Part shown: positions 46,908-57,155 of the stretch, one piece after another
How the letters are laid out: each line of letters opens with the position of its first letter
How positions within the stretch are numbered: position 1 is the first letter of the stretch
NCBI RefSeq assembly: GCF_001815935.1
Contig: NZ_KV823433.1
Span: 1-64,000 of the forward strand
Length of the DNA: 64,000 nt
Source: Corynebacterium sp. HMSC04H06
GTDB taxonomy: Bacteria > Actinomycetota > Actinomycetes > Mycobacteriales > Mycobacteriaceae
Reading direction: 5' to 3'
The notes under the pieces: model-generated
Seen by the model: the letters and a program-made list of their open reading frames with translations, nothing else
What the model was told of the DNA's origin: nothing
Databases searched by the model: none
Program-made: the position numbers and the translations under genes

Positions 46908-47897
46908 CTAGTCACTTTCTGCGCTTTCGGCGAGCGCGCCAGCGCCACCGACGATCTCTGTAATTTCCTGGGTAATCTGCGCCTGACGGGCCTGGTTCGC
47001 CACGCGGGACAGGTCCTTGACCAGGTCCGTAGCGTTGTCAGTCGCGGACTTCATGGCGGTACGGCGAGCCGCGGACTCGGAAGCGGAAGCCTCCAAGAAC
47101 ATTGCGAACAGGGTGCGGGAGACGTACTGCGGAAGCAGGGCTTCCAGCAGGCTGTCCGCGTCCGGTTCGAAATCGAAGTCCGAGCTCAGTTCCTCAGTGT
47201 TCCCGCTATCGGAGAGCGCCGACTCACCCTGGTTGAGTTCCACCGTATCAATGACCGGCTCGATGGGCAGCAGCTGCTGCGCGCGAGCGGTCTGAGTCAG
47301 CATGGACTCGAACTCGGTGTAGACGACGTGCACCTGGTCGAAGCCGCGGACCGGCTGGCCCTCGCCCTCGGCGTGCAGGCCCTCGCGGGCCTTGGTGGTG
47401 CCTTCGGAACCAGCGATGAACCCTTCCACGATGTGGTGGCGGACATCGTGCGTCTCGTCCCACGTCGGGTCCTGGGAAAAGCCGGACCAGCTGCCGACCA
47501 CTTCTTCCTCACGGAACTGGTAGTAGCCCACGCCCTTGTTGCCAGTGACGTAGCGGGCTACCTCGTAGCCCTCCTTCTTGAGGAGAGCTTCCAGTTCGGC
47601 GGCCTTCTTAAACACGTTGTTGTTGTAGCCACCGCACATACCGCGGTCGGAAGAAACAACCAGCACGGCCGCGACCTTGGCGTTCTCGCGTTGTCGCAGC
47701 ATCGGGTGATCCAGCGAGCTGGCGGCCGCCAGGCGGTTCATCACTGCGCTGAGCTCCTGAGCGTAGGGCAAGGATGCCTCCACACGGGTCTGCGCCTTGG
47801 TAATGCGCGAGGTAGCGATGAGCTCCTGAGCCTTGGTGATCTTCTTAGTGGAGTTGACGGACCGGATACGGTCGCGCAATTCACGAAGAGTTGCCAT
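46908..47897 (-). CDS. atpG: ATP synthase F1 gamma subunit
   Basis: A 329-residue central rotor subunit. The terminal coiled-coil helices are present: MATLRELRDRIRSVNSTKKI (20 residues) at the N-terminus and MKSATDNATDLVKDLSRVAN (20 residues) near the C-terminus. It is about 40 residues longer than E. coli gamma because of an acidic insertion around 215-245 (SGNTEELSSDFDFEPDADS), a known corynebacterial and mycobacterial type of loop that can influence latency of ATPase activity. GGGAGGAAAG lies before the ATG. Confidence 0.96.
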   Translation of the reverse strand: MATLRELRDRIRSVNSTKKITKAQELIATSRITKAQTRVEASLPYAQELSAVMNRLAAASSLDHPMLRQRENAKVAAVLVVSSDRGMCGGYNNNVFKKAAELEALLKKEGYEVARYVTGNKGVGYYQFREEEVVGSWSGFSQDPTWDETHDVRHHIVEGFIAGSEGTTKAREGLHAEGEGQPVRGFDQVHVVYTEFESMLTQTARAQQLLPIEPVIDTVELNQGESALSDSGNTEELSSDFDFEPDADSLLEALLPQYVSRTLFAMFLEASASESAARRTAMKSATDNATDLVKDLSRVANQARQAQITQEITEIVGGAGALAESAESD

Positions 47898-47953
47898 GGT
47901 TTACTTTCCTCCCTTCTTAATCAATCGACTTGTGTGTCCTCGTAAGCGCGTGC

Positions 47954-49594
47954 CTACTTGGAAGCCTTTCGGGAGACGTTGAGCTCGGTCTTCTTAACCT
48001 CGTCGGCACCGAGCGACTCAACCGGAGCCTCGGAGCCCAGGTTGTGGCCTTCGGTGGTGCGGAAGGTCGGGGTGAAGTCCTTAGCCGCGGAGACCAGAGC
48101 CTCCTTGGACTCGTCGGTGAACGGAACGCCGCCGGCGATCTGCTCGTAGACCTGCGGGGTGTTCGCCTGCAGGTACTCGTGCACCTCAGTTTCGAAGCGA
48201 CGCACATCTTCGACGGGAACGACGTCGAAGATGCCCTGGTCTGCCAGGAAGATGGACACCATCTGGTATTCCACCGGCTGCGGGGAAGACTCGCTCTGCT
48301 TCAGCAGCTCGACCAGACGCTGGCCGCGCTCCAGCTGAGCCTTGGAAGCCGAGTCCAGATCGGAAGCGAACGCAGCGAACGCCTCCAGATCACGGTACGC
48401 AGCCAGGTCCAGACGCAGGTTACCGGCAACCTTCTTCATACCCTTGGTCTGCGCGGCGCCACCGACACGGGAGACGGAGACACCGACGTTAATAGCCGGG
48501 CGCACACCTTGGTTGAACAGGTCGGACTCCAGGAAGACCTGGCCGTCGGTAATGGAAATAACGTTGGTCGGAATGAACGCGCCCACGTCGTTTGCCTTAG
48601 TCTCGATGATCGGCAGTGCGGTCATCGAGCCAGCGCCCATGTCGTCGGAGAGCTTAGCAGCACGCTCCAGCAGGCGGGAGTGCAGGTAGAACACATCGCC
48701 CGGATATGCCTCGCGTCCCGGCGGACGGCGCAGCAGCAGGGAGATGGCACGGTAGGCCTCGGCCTGCTTGGTCAGGTCATCGTAGATAACCAGGACGTGG
48801 TTGCCCTGGTACATCCAGTGCTGGCCCAGAGCGGCACCGGAGAACGGTGCCAGCCACTTGAAGCCGGCGGAATCAGAAGCAGGGGCAGCCACGATGGTGG
48901 TGTAGTCCAGCGCACCGTGGTCGGCCAGGGTCTGGCGCACACCAGCGATGGTGGAACCCTTCTGACCGATGGCCACGTAGATACAACGGACCTGCTTGTT
49001 CTTGTCGCCAGATTCCCAGTTGGCCTTCTGGTTCAGGATGGTGTCGATGCAGACCGCGGTCTTACCGGTCTTACGGTCACCGATGATCAGCTGACGCTGA
49101 CCGCGACCGATTGGGGTCATGGCGTCAATAGCCTTGATACCCGTCTGCATCGGCTCTTCGACCGGCTGGCGCTGCAGCACGGACGGTGCCTGCAGCTCGA
49201 GAGCGCGGTCTTCTTCACTCTCGATCGGGCCCATGCCGTCAATCGGCTGGCCCAGCGGGTTGATAACGCGGCCAAGGAAACCCTCGCCCACGGGAACGGA
49301 GAGGACCTCTCCAGTTCGCTTAACCTCGTCGCCCTCCTTGAGGGTCTCAAAATTACCCAGCACCACAACGCCGATGGAATTGGTGTCCAGGTTCTGTGCA
49401 ACGCCGATTACGCCGCCAGGGAACTCGAGCAGCTCATTCGCCATAACAGACGGCAGGCCAGAAACCTGTGCAATACCGTCAGCTGCCGAAATGACCACGC
49501 CGACCTCCTCACGGGAGGCCTCCGCGGAGTAGCTCGAGGTGTAGTTCGCAATCGCGCTACGGATCTCATCGGAGGAGATCGTCAGCTCCGCCAT
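47954..49594 (-). CDS. atpA: ATP synthase F1 alpha subunit
   Basis: A 546-residue non-catalytic nucleotide-binding subunit. P-loop [28 protein letters not shown] (20 residues) and the arginine-finger region [10 protein letters not shown] are present. A C-terminal extension of about 30 residues (after [18 protein letters not shown]) is typical of actinobacteria, where it suppresses ATP hydrolysis in mycobacteria. The ATG at 49594 has AGGAAGAAC upstream; an in-frame ATG 33 bases earlier is not supported. Confidence 0.97.
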   Translation of the reverse strand: MAELTISSDEIRSAIANYTSSYSAEASREEVGVVISAADGIAQVSGLPSVMANELLEFPGGVIGVAQNLDTNSIGVVVLGNFETLKEGDEVKRTGEVLSVPVGEGFLGRVINPLGQPIDGMGPIESEEDRALELQAPSVLQRQPVEEPMQTGIKAIDAMTPIGRGQRQLIIGDRKTGKTAVCIDTILNQKANWESGDKNKQVRCIYVAIGQKGSTIAGVRQTLADHGALDYTTIVAAPASDSAGFKWLAPFSGAALGQHWMYQGNHVLVIYDDLTKQAEAYRAISLLLRRPPGREAYPGDVFYLHSRLLERAAKLSDDMGAGSMTALPIIETKANDVGAFIPTNVISITDGQVFLESDLFNQGVRPAINVGVSVSRVGGAAQTKGMKKVAGNLRLDLAAYRDLEAFAAFASDLDSASKAQLERGQRLVELLKQSESSPQPVEYQMVSIFLADQGIFDVVPVEDVRRFETEVHEYLQANTPQVYEQIAGGVPFTDESKEALVSAAKDFTPTFRTTEGHNLGSEAPVESLGADEVKKTELNVSRKASK

Positions 49595-49675
49595 GTTCTT
49601 CCTACTCTCGGTAGTATCGTCCAGCAATTACTTAAAGTTTGTGTCGTAGTCTTCACGTAGTGACCGTCAACGACT

Positions 49676-50494
49676 CTACTTGGCCATCGCGGTGCGCAGC
49701 CGGGCAATCTTGCCCGCCGTGGAACCGTCGATGACCTCGTCGCCGACACGAATAGTCATGCCACCGAGGAGGCTGGTGTCAACCTCAGAGTGGATGGACA
49801 TCGCACGACCATAAATCTTGCCCAGCTTCTCAGCGAGTCCTGCCTGCTGGCCTTCGTTCAACTCACCCACGCTGACCACGTGTGCGACCTCGCGTCCCTG
49901 CAGCTCGGCTGCGAGCGACGCCAGATTGGCAACGTCGTCGATCGGGTTCTGCTCCGGGCGCCCGATGGCCTGCAGCGCGAGCGCCTCAGTGAACATCGTG
50001 ACCTTGCCGTAGAGCACGTTAGCCAGCAGCCCGCGCTTCTTGGCGGACTTGGCAGTGCGGTCGGAAAGCAGCTGGGTCAGCTCGCCCTCGCGGTCCAGGA
50101 TGCGCGACAGGCGGAAGAGTTCGTCTTCCACCTGGCCGAGCTTCCCCTCGGACTCTGCGCCGCGCAGAAGGGAACGCCGGCCCAGGGCCACCAGGCCCCG
50201 AACCAGGTCCCGGCCCGAAGACCACTTAGCGGAGGCAGCCGCTTCCAGCACCTGCTGGGTGCTGGGGGCCACCTTGCCGCCGAAGAGGTCAGCGACCAGC
50301 TTCTTGCGGGTGTCTTCCGAAGCCGCGGCGTCGGACAGATTGGCGCGCAGTTCGCGCTCCCCGTCCAGCACGTCAACAACTTCGAAGAGTTCGAGGCCGG
50401 TTTGAGCGGCAATCGCTACGGCGGTGGACTCGCCCAGGATCTTATCCAGGGTCAACTCCACACCGGCGAGTGCTTCGCGGCTAGCTGCCTTCAT
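49676..50494 (-). CDS. atpH: ATP synthase F1 delta subunit
   Basis: A 272-residue peripheral-stalk subunit, about 95 residues longer than E. coli delta. The OSCP-like core is present, with the C-terminal TSLLGGMTIRVGDEVIDGST (20 residues) motif; the extra N-terminal part is typical of actinobacterial delta and helps bridge to subunit b. TAGGAGGCT overlaps the atpF stop just before the ATG, giving tight coupling (six-base gap). Confidence 0.95.
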   Translation of the reverse strand: MKAASREALAGVELTLDKILGESTAVAIAAQTGLELFEVVDVLDGERELRANLSDAAASEDTRKKLVADLFGGKVAPSTQQVLEAAASAKWSSGRDLVRGLVALGRRSLLRGAESEGKLGQVEDELFRLSRILDREGELTQLLSDRTAKSAKKRGLLANVLYGKVTMFTEALALQAIGRPEQNPIDDVANLASLAAELQGREVAHVVSVGELNEGQQAGLAEKLGKIYGRAMSIHSEVDTSLLGGMTIRVGDEVIDGSTAGKIARLRTAMAK

Positions 50495-50500
50495 AGCCTC

Positions 50501-51067
50501 CTACTTTCCGGCCGGTGCCACAGTGTCGAGCTCGGACAAGAAGTTATCAATGGTGGAAGACTGCTTGGCGGAGTCAGAAAGCTCGCCGCCCAACAGCTTC
50601 TCAGCCAGGTTGATGGAGTTTTGTCCGATGTCGGAACGCAGATCGGAGATGACCTGGGTGCGGGAAGCCTGCAGCTGCTTTTCGCCATTGGCGATAATGC
50701 GGCGGGACTCCTCCTCGGCCTTCTCCTTGGCTTCGGCCTCAATCTGCTTGCCGCGCTCGCGCGCCTGCTCACGAATCTCAGCTGCCTCTGCACGGGCATC
50801 TGCCAACTGCGCGTTGTACTTCTCGAGGGCCGCCTTGGCCTCGGCCTGCTGGGCCTCGGCGCGCTTCAGGCCACCCTCAATCCGGTTCTCACGCTCTTCG
50901 AGCAGGTTGTTGTACATAGGAAGTACGAACTTCCAGAACAACAACAAGATGACAACGAAACAGAGTAAAGACCAAAAAATGTCATAGTTTTTGGGTAAGA
51001 GTACGGAGAAACTGCCAGAACCAGGGTTCTCGCCCTCTTCCGCAAGTACGTAAAACACGTTGCTCAT
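50501..51067 (-). CDS. atpF: ATP synthase Fo subunit b
   Basis: A 188-residue stator subunit. One membrane helix (about 28-50, [20 protein letters not shown]) is followed by a long charged alpha-helical coiled coil (55-150) that dimerises along the outside of F1. The first 25 residues are external. TGGAGACTC precedes the ATG. Order and size are normal for corynebacteria. Confidence 0.95.
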   Translation of the reverse strand: MSNVFYVLAEEGENPGSGSFSVLLPKNYDIFWSLLCFVVILLLFWKFVLPMYNNLLEERENRIEGGLKRAEAQQAEAKAALEKYNAQLADARAEAAEIREQARERGKQIEAEAKEKAEEESRRIIANGEKQLQASRTQVISDLRSDIGQNSINLAEKLLGGELSDSAKQSSTIDNFLSELDTVAPAGK

Positions 51068-51111
51068 GAGTCTCCAGTCCTGAAAGGTCGGTTTTTCGAA
51101 AACGTGAACTT

Positions 51112-51459
<348 letters not shown>

Positions 51460-52260
51460 TTAATGCGAATCAGCATGGAGGGACAGTTCGATGTACACCG
51501 CGGCCAGCAGAGCAAAAATGTAGGCCTGCAGGAAAATCACGATAAGCTCGAACAAACTGAAAGCGATCGCAAGCACGATGGTCAGTGCTGAGAGTGCCGT
51601 CCAACCATTCAGCTGCCAGAAGAAGAAGTTCGTGGCAGAGAACAACAAGACTAGGATGATGTGTCCAGCCAAGAAATTCGCCATAAGACGAATAGCAAGG
51701 GTGACGGGACGTAAAATGAATGTCGAGAAAAACTCGATCGGCACAACCAACAAGTGCAAAACCGGCGGCAGATTAGGAATAACCACCGACGATTTAAAAA
51801 ACTTGCCTAGCCCGTAACGCTTCGCGCCCGCGTAAATCATCGAAATGTACGCAACAGCGGCAAGCACGATGGGCATACCGATCCGACCATTCGGGGAGAT
51901 ATTCAGCCCTGGAATAATAGTCGGAATATTCATGAAGAGTACCGCAAAGAAGATTGCCGCGATGATCGGTAGAAATCGCTTCGCCTCCTTCTTGCCCATT
52001 ATGTCTTCAGCGATGTAAACGCGAACAAAATCAACCGCGCTCTCACCGATATTCTGCAAGCTCCGCGGAACCAGCCGTGGGTTCTTGAAGGCTAGCAGGA
52101 AAAGAACCACCAGTACGAGTGTCACTAAGATGCGCACTAGCATGAGGCGGTCAAGTGCGAACCATCCGCCAGCGAAGTCGCCGAAGAACAGATGGTCGGC
52201 ATCTAGCTGCCCCGGGAAGAATTCCTCACCCAGATCGGGCGCGTGAAAGTGCCCGTTCAT
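51460..52260 (-). CDS. atpB: ATP synthase Fo subunit a
   Basis: A 266-residue membrane subunit that forms the proton half-channels. The essential arginine lies in AIRLMANFLAGHIILVL; other conserved parts are NIGESAVDFVRVYI and FMNIPTIIPG. The N-terminus (MNGHFHAPDLGEEFFPG) is corynebacterial in style. The ATG at 52260 is preferred to TTG two codons upstream; no Shine-Dalgarno is present, and TACAAC seven bases before the ATG hints at a second, leaderless start point. A long non-coding leader separates it from the AtpI-like gene. Confidence 0.96.
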   Translation of the reverse strand: MNGHFHAPDLGEEFFPGQLDADHLFFGDFAGGWFALDRLMLVRILVTLVLVVLFLLAFKNPRLVPRSLQNIGESAVDFVRVYIAEDIMGKKEAKRFLPIIAAIFFAVLFMNIPTIIPGLNISPNGRIGMPIVLAAVAYISMIYAGAKRYGLGKFFKSSVVIPNLPPVLHLLVVPIEFFSTFILRPVTLAIRLMANFLAGHIILVLLFSATNFFFWQLNGWTALSALTIVLAIAFSLFELIVIFLQAYIFALLAAVYIELSLHADSH

Positions 52261-52716
52261 GGCCAATGTTGTAACGCTCAGCGTTCTCTCCCGTGTTCGG
52301 GCCGTATGATTTACAAAATCGTACGGTGCGATGGACGTCTAAAACTATCTGCTGCAGCAACGGACTCCGTCGCACATCAGCGATGCTGCAGCAGGGATTC
52401 ACCGCAACGGACTATAAGGCGTAGCAGTCCGTCACTCACAGACTGCGGACCCTAGATCCGCGGTAACCCGCAAGAAATTCTAGCAGCTTGTTATTGAAAT
52501 TTCGCACGCGGGGGGCCAGTTTGTGCAAGTAGCTGGTAGGAAACCCGAACAATTGGTCCACTCTCGCCCCAAAACTGCCCGTTCCCACTGAAAACCCAGG
52601 CGGGTAAGGTTAATCACAGCCTTATGCTTTGAGCCCCCGCGGGGGTGACAAATACCTGCTAAACACACCCCCGAAGCCCCAACACGGGCCCCTCTCGTTT
52701 GCCCCGGCACGACAAA
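52261..52716 (-). promoter_or_regulatory. atp operon promoter and structured leader region
   Basis: Non-coding. TAGAAT on the minus strand (plus 52477-52482) is the best -10 candidate and gives a leader of about 210 bases. Within it AGTCCGTTGC occurs twice, TGCTGCAGC occurs in both repeat neighbourhoods, and GCAGTC/GACTGC and ACGGACT/AGTCCGT hairpins share bases, so they are mutually exclusive. Further upstream lies a 12-base palindrome CCCCCGCGGGGG (52634-52645). A GlxR-like half site TGTGA is present near 52615, with a poor second half. Confidence 0.5.
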
Positions 52717-52745
52717 GTGCCCGGGAAGCATTACTTCCCGGGCAC
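52717..52745 (-). terminator. Terminator of the AtpI-like gene
   Basis: GTGCCCGGGAAG (52717-52728) is perfectly complementary to CTTCCCGGGCAC (52734-52745), 12 pairs with a five-base loop; TTTGTC follows on the minus strand. It separates the AtpI-like gene from atpB. Confidence 0.8.
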
Positions 52746-52789
52746 CAGGCTCACGGGCCCTCAAAGGCCAACGCATTGGCCCACGCGTT

Positions 52790-53248
52790 TTAAGACACGT
52801 AGGTCACCCGAGAGGTGATAATCCCCCACACCTCGGTGCCGAGCACGATAATGAGTGCCAAGATGACGGTCATGAAGAGCGCGACGTTGTCGTAGAAATC
52901 CATACCACGGATGGCCAACAGGACAATAATCAAGAGAACAACCTTGACCAACCAGCCGCCGAGAACGACCGCCATGGTGGTCGACGGGCTGGAGTTGGCG
53001 GTCACGAGCACCGAAAGCGCGGTCAGCAGGACGAAACCTCCGCCGATGGCCGCGCCGAGAAGCACGCCCCAGATGCCGGGCAGGTCCTTGGCCCAGCCCC
53101 AGCCGACCAGCGACAGCACGGTCACGACCGCCAGCGCCATGGAGCCGAAGCGCACCGCGCGCACCATCGGCCGGCGGTGGTCGTCGAACTCGGAGCGTGG
53201 CGCCCCGCCGTTCGGGTTAGTTTGCGTAGAATCAAAGCTTTCAGACAC
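52790..53248 (-). CDS. AtpI-like membrane protein
   Basis: A 152-residue protein with a hydrophilic start (1-30) and four membrane helices (about 34-54, 58-80, 88-110 and 118-145). Position upstream of atpB and the hydrophobic pattern fit the AtpI/Atp operon protein I group, which assists c-ring assembly; sequence similarity is weak, so the name is tentative. It begins with GTG at 53248. TAGGAT eight bases upstream may be a -10 box for leaderless expression. Unlike typical atpI it is followed by its own terminator and 530 non-coding bases. Confidence 0.72.
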   Translation of the reverse strand: MSESFDSTQTNPNGGAPRSEFDDHRRPMVRAVRFGSMALAVVTVLSLVGWGWAKDLPGIWGVLLGAAIGGGFVLLTALSVLVTANSSPSTTMAVVLGGWLVKVVLLIIVLLAIRGMDFYDNVALFMTVILALIIVLGTEVWGIITSRVTYVS

Positions 53249-53283
53249 GAATACGAATCCTACAGGTTGTACGGGTGGACCTA

Positions 53284-54447
53284 CTAGCCCGGCTTATCGG
53301 CCGAGGCTGGCACGCGGCCGATCTTGCCAGCGCGCAGCGGGATGAGGGTCGCGACGGCGGCCGTCACGATGGCCACAGCCGTGGCCCCGGCCGCCACGGG
53401 TACCGGCACGACCGAGAAACTCACCGCCCCGAAGGCGACGGCCGAGACCCACAGGTAGAGCACCAGCACGGTGCGGCGGTGAGTGTGCCCCAGCGATAGC
53501 AAGCGGTGGTGAATGTGGGCCTTGTCGGCCGAAAACGGCGAGCGCCCCTGGGACAGGCGGCGGATAACCGCCCAGACCAGGTCCAGCACCGGGATAAAGA
53601 CCGCGGCGATGACGACGATGAGCGGCGAGAGGACCGCCACCATGTCGGCGCCGCCGTAGAGCGACATATTGATCTTGCCCGAAACGGACGTCGAGGCCGC
53701 CGCCAGCAGCAGGCCGATGAGCATCGAACCGCTATCGCCCATGAAGATGCGTGAGGGCTCGAAGTTGTGCGGCAAGAAGCCGGCGCACATGCCCACCAGG
53801 CCGGCCGCAATGATGGCGGGCGGGTACGCCGAGACCGCCCCGCCCTGGTCGTGCAGGACCGTCAAAGAGAAGATCAGGATGGCCCCGCCCGCAATAAGGC
53901 CCAGGCCGGCGGCCAGGCCGTCCAGCCCGTCGACGAAGTTGATGGCGTTGACCAGTAGGACCGCGATGAAGATGGTCACCAGCGAGGACTGGAACTGGTC
54001 CAGCAGCAGCGTGGTGCCGCCGCCAAACGGCACGAACAGCAGCGACCAGGTCAGCCCCAGGGCCGAGAGCAAGGTGGCTGCGACCAGCTGCCCGGCCAGC
54101 TTTACCAGCGCGGACAGCTCGACCAAGTCGTCGACGATGCCCACCAGGACGATGGCGCTGGAAGCCCAGATGACCGCGGTCATCTCCGGGGTCACCGGCA
54201 TGAAACCGCGGGTCAGCGCGGGCAGCTGCGCCGCGAAGAAGACCGCGGAGATAAACCCGGTGTACATGGCCAGCCCGCCCAGCTGGGGCGTGGGCTGGGA
54301 GTGGCTGTCGCGCTGGCGCACCTCGGCGACCTGGCCGCTGCGCACCAGCACCGAGCGCACGATCCCGGTGGTCAGGTAGGTGATAATCGCCGCGACGAGG
54401 ATGACGAGTCCGATTTCGCGCAGCGGCACCCCGGCTCCGCCTAGCAT
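53284..54447 (-). CDS. wecA: WecA-type polyprenyl-phosphate GlcNAc-1-phosphate transferase
   Basis: A 387-residue MraY/WecA family enzyme with about 11 membrane helices. Signature segments are QLGGLAMYTG, GIVDDLVEL (first Asp-rich motif), NAINFVDGLDGLAAG (catalytic), FMGDSGSM and the histidine-rich KAHIHHRLL, which marks the WecA/Rfe branch rather than MraY. It transfers GlcNAc-1-P to decaprenyl phosphate, the first linker-unit step of arabinogalactan. Its ATG shares one base with the tsaC-type stop (TAATG), so the two are coupled; only about 35 bases separate it from the AtpI-like gene downstream. Confidence 0.92.
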   Translation of the reverse strand: MLGGAGVPLREIGLVILVAAIITYLTTGIVRSVLVRSGQVAEVRQRDSHSQPTPQLGGLAMYTGFISAVFFAAQLPALTRGFMPVTPEMTAVIWASSAIVLVGIVDDLVELSALVKLAGQLVAATLLSALGLTWSLLFVPFGGGTTLLLDQFQSSLVTIFIAVLLVNAINFVDGLDGLAAGLGLIAGGAILIFSLTVLHDQGGAVSAYPPAIIAAGLVGMCAGFLPHNFEPSRIFMGDSGSMLIGLLLAAASTSVSGKINMSLYGGADMVAVLSPLIVVIAAVFIPVLDLVWAVIRRLSQGRSPFSADKAHIHHRLLSLGHTHRRTVLVLYLWVSAVAFGAVSFSVVPVPVAAGATAVAIVTAAVATLIPLRAGKIGRVPASADKPG

Positions 54448-55115
54448 TAGGCTCCCGGGCGGGTCCGGAGGGCCTCGGCGGAAACGCCGATGACCTCGGA
54501 GATTTGCTCGGCCGAGATGGCGCCCTCCCGCAGCAGGTAGGGCTGCGGCGCAGCCAGGTCAATAATCGTCGACGGCTTGCCGATGGCGGTTTCCCCGCCG
54601 TCCAGGTAGACCGAGACCGACTTGCCCAGCTGCTGCTTGGCGGCAATCGCCGTGGTCGGCGGCTGGTGGCCGGAGATATTGGCGCTGGACACAGCCATCG
54701 GGCCGACTTCGCGGAGCAGCTCGATGGCAATCGGGTGCAGCGGCATGCGCAGCATGACCGTACCCCGGGTATCCCCCAGGTTCCACGGCAAGCTCGGCGC
54801 CTGCGGCACAACGATGGACAGCCCACCCGGCCAGAAGGCCTCGACCAAGAGCTTCGCCTGGTCGGAATACGTGGCAACGAGGCCCTGGATGGTGTCCCAG
54901 GAGCCGATGAGCACCGGCACCGGCATGTCCGGCCCGCGGTGCTTGGCGGCTAGCAGGTTGGCTACCGCGTCGTTGTCGAAGGCGTCGCAGCCGATGCCGT
55001 AGAGGGTGTCCGTCGGCAGTACCACCAGGCGCCCGGACTTCGCGGCCCTAGTCGCCGCAGCGATACCGTTCGCACGCCCCGCTTCGTCAGCGCAACTATA
55101 GATTTTGCCTTGCAT
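54447..55115 (-). CDS. L-threonylcarbamoyladenylate synthase (Sua5/YciO/YrdC family)
   Basis: A 222-residue YrdC-domain enzyme that makes threonylcarbamoyl-AMP for t6A37 of ANN-decoding tRNAs. Conserved parts are VVLPTDTLYGIGCDA, KHRGPDMPVPVLI, PGGLSIVVPQ, TVMLRMPLHP and the SSANISG loop. It lacks the extra C-terminal Sua5 domain, so TsaC-like is the better description. The ATG at 55115 is preceded by GGGAGAAG; an in-frame ATG 60 bases earlier lacks support. It lies after prmC and overlaps wecA by one base. Confidence 0.92.
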   Translation of the reverse strand: MQGKIYSCADEAGRANGIAAATRAAKSGRLVVLPTDTLYGIGCDAFDNDAVANLLAAKHRGPDMPVPVLIGSWDTIQGLVATYSDQAKLLVEAFWPGGLSIVVPQAPSLPWNLGDTRGTVMLRMPLHPIAIELLREVGPMAVSSANISGHQPPTTAIAAKQQLGKSVSVYLDGGETAIGKPSTIIDLAAPQPYLLREGAISAEQISEVIGVSAEALRTRPGA

Positions 55116-55203
55116 CAACTTCTCCCACGAAAAACTAAAGTTCTCTGGTTTTTGGTCCCGGTGTCTTTTCGGCACCGCTTCCCTGGTTACGGGAGCTTTA
55201 ACC

Positions 55204-56076
55204 CTACTCTTTACGCTGCGCGCGCACGAAGCGGGCGGTGCCGGTGAGATCGAGCATTGGTTCTACTGTACTAAAGGCGCCGGTGTCCCGAAGGACGCTC
55301 TGCACGGCCGCGGAGGTGGCATCATCGTGCTCGATACCGAGCCACCCGCCGGGTGCCAGCCAGCGCGTGAGGTTGTCTGCCATGGCCCGGATGACGTCCA
55401 TGCCATCCGATCCGGCGAAGACCGCCTCGGCTGGGTCGTGGTAGACCTCCGGGGCCAAGACCGGCGACTCCGGCACGTAAGGCGGATTGGTCACCAGCAC
55501 GTCGACGCGCCCGTCCAGCTCCGGTTTCAGGGCTGGGTCGCAGGCGTCGCCCTCGACGAATTCCACCTGAAGCCCCAAGTCGGCGAAGTTGCGCGCGGCA
55601 TACTCCGCGGCCTTAGGCGACTTCTCCACCGCCACGACGCGGGCGGCGGGTACGAGGTAATAGGCCAGGTAGGCCGCTAGGGCGCCCGAGCCGGTGCATA
55701 GGTCGAGGATCGTTAGGGGGGAATAATTCCCCCGCTTAATCAAGCCCTCAGCCTTGCCTTTAGCCCAGTCGGCCAGGACCTCGGTCTCTGGGCGCGGGAT
55801 GAAAACCCCCGAGCCAACCGCGAGATCGAGCGGGCCGAACGGGGCGGTGCCCACGATGTGTTGCAAGGGCTCGCGCTGCTCCCGGCGGCGAACGAGCGGC
55901 TCGAGGGCGAGCTCGAAGCCGGACATCGTCGACTCATTAAGCGGGATATCCATGTGCCCGCAGCCGATGAGGTGGCTCAGCAGCAGGCGGGCGTCGAACT
56001 CCGGGGAGGCCACGCCGGCCGCCGAAAGCCGCCGGGTGGTTTCCCGGAGCAGGCGCGCGTACGTGCCGGGGGCCAC
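55204..56076 (-). CDS. prmC: Release factor glutamine methyltransferase
   Basis: A 290-residue SAM-dependent enzyme that methylates the Gln of the GGQ motif in release factors. The N-terminal helical domain (1-75) is followed by FIPRPETEVLADW, SAM motif I LDLCTGSGALA and the catalytic NPPY (197-200). It starts with GTG two bases after the stop of prfA, its substrate gene, with GAAGGC as ribosome site inside prfA. Genes for substrate and modifier are thus coupled. Confidence 0.95.
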   Translation of the reverse strand: MAPGTYARLLRETTRRLSAAGVASPEFDARLLLSHLIGCGHMDIPLNESTMSGFELALEPLVRRREQREPLQHIVGTAPFGPLDLAVGSGVFIPRPETEVLADWAKGKAEGLIKRGNYSPLTILDLCTGSGALAAYLAYYLVPAARVVAVEKSPKAAEYAARNFADLGLQVEFVEGDACDPALKPELDGRVDVLVTNPPYVPESPVLAPEVYHDPAEAVFAGSDGMDVIRAMADNLTRWLAPGGWLGIEHDDATSAAVQSVLRDTGAFSTVEPMLDLTGTARFVRAQRKE

Positions 56077-56078
56077 TT

Positions 56079-57155
56079 CTAGCCTTCGGCCTCGAGGCGC
56101 TCGGCACGCTCCTGGTTCTGCAGGGCGGTGATGAGATCGCCCATGTCTCCGTCCAGCACGGAGTCCAGGTTGTTGGCCTTGTAGCCGATCCGGTGGTCCG
56201 TGATGCGGTTTTCCGGCCAGTTGTAGGTGCGGATTCGCTCGGAACGGTCCATGGTGCGGACCTGGGAGGCGCGCTGCTCGGCGTCCTCGGCCTCGCGGGC
56301 CTCGCGCTCCATTTGATCTAGGCGGGCCTGCAGCACCTGCAGGGCGCGCGCCTTGTTCTGGATCTGGGAGCGTTCCTTCTGGCAGGTGACGATGAGCCCG
56401 GTGGGCAGGTGCGTGATGCGCACGGCGGAGTCCGTGGTGTTGACGCCCTGACCGCCCTTACCGGAGGAACGGTAGACGTCGACGCGGATGTCCTTCTCGT
56501 CGATGTTGACCGACTCGACCTCGTCCGGCTCCGGGTAGACCAGCACGCCGGCCGCCGAGGTCTGGATCCGGCCCTGGGACTCGGTCACCGGCACGCGCTG
56601 GACGCGGTGGACGCCGCCCTCGAACTTGAAGACGGACCACGCGCCGTCGCGGGACGGGTTCTTCGACTTGAAGGAGATGGTCATGTCCTTCACGCCACCC
56701 AGGTCGGACTCGTTGAGGCCGAGCACCTCCCAGCTAAAGCCGGTCTTGTCGGCGTAGCGCTCGTACATGCGGGCCAAGTCGCCGGCAAAAAGCGCGGCCT
56801 CTTCCCCACCGGCGCCGGCCTTGATCTCCATGATGATGTCCTCGGCGTCGTGCTCGTCGCGCGGGGCCAACAGGTCAGCGAGCTTTTCTTCCAGCTCGAC
56901 GACCTCGCCCTCCAAGCGATCGGCCTCGGCCTGGAAGTCGTGGTCCTCGTAGGCCATCTCCTTCGCGTCCTCGAGATCAACGCGAGCTTGGTTGAGCTCG
57001 TCGTTGACCTGGATGATGGGCCGCAGCTCGGCGTAGCGCTTGGACAGCTTCCGGAACTGGTTCTGGTCGCCGGCCACCTCCGGGTCGGCCATCTGCATTT
57101 CCAGACCCTGGTACTCGGAGACGATGTCGTCGACCAGCGAAACCTGGCTAGCCAT
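56079..57155 (-). CDS. prfA: Peptide chain release factor 1
   Basis: A 358-residue class I release factor for UAA and UAG. The codon-recognition motif PxT is Pro189-Val-Thr191 (VPVTESQGR), and the peptidyl-hydrolysis GGQ is residues 234-236 ([11 protein letters not shown]). The N-terminal coiled helical domain is complete. Its ATG shares one base with the rho stop (TAATG), and GGAGGATTAC upstream is the ribosome site. Normal length. Confidence 0.97.
   Translation of the reverse strand: MASQVSLVDDIVSEYQGLEMQMADPEVAGDQNQFRKLSKRYAELRPIIQVNDELNQARVDLEDAKEMAYEDHDFQAEADRLEGEVVELEEKLADLLAPRDEHDAEDIIMEIKAGAGGEEAALFAGDLARMYERYADKTGFSWEVLGLNESDLGGVKDMTISFKSKNPSRDGAWSVFKFEGGVHRVQRVPVTESQGRIQTSAAGVLVYPEPDEVESVNIDEKDIRVDVYRSSGKGGQGVNTTDSAVRITHLPTGLIVTCQKERSQIQNKARALQVLQARLDQMEREAREAEDAEQRASQVRTMDRSERIRTYNWPENRITDHRIGYKANNLDSVLDGDMGDLITALQNQERAERLEAEG

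Noticed and set aside
52604-52620. GlxR (CRP-type) site upstream of atpB
   Set aside because: One TGTGA half is good but the second half matches at only three of five positions; not strong enough to call as a site.
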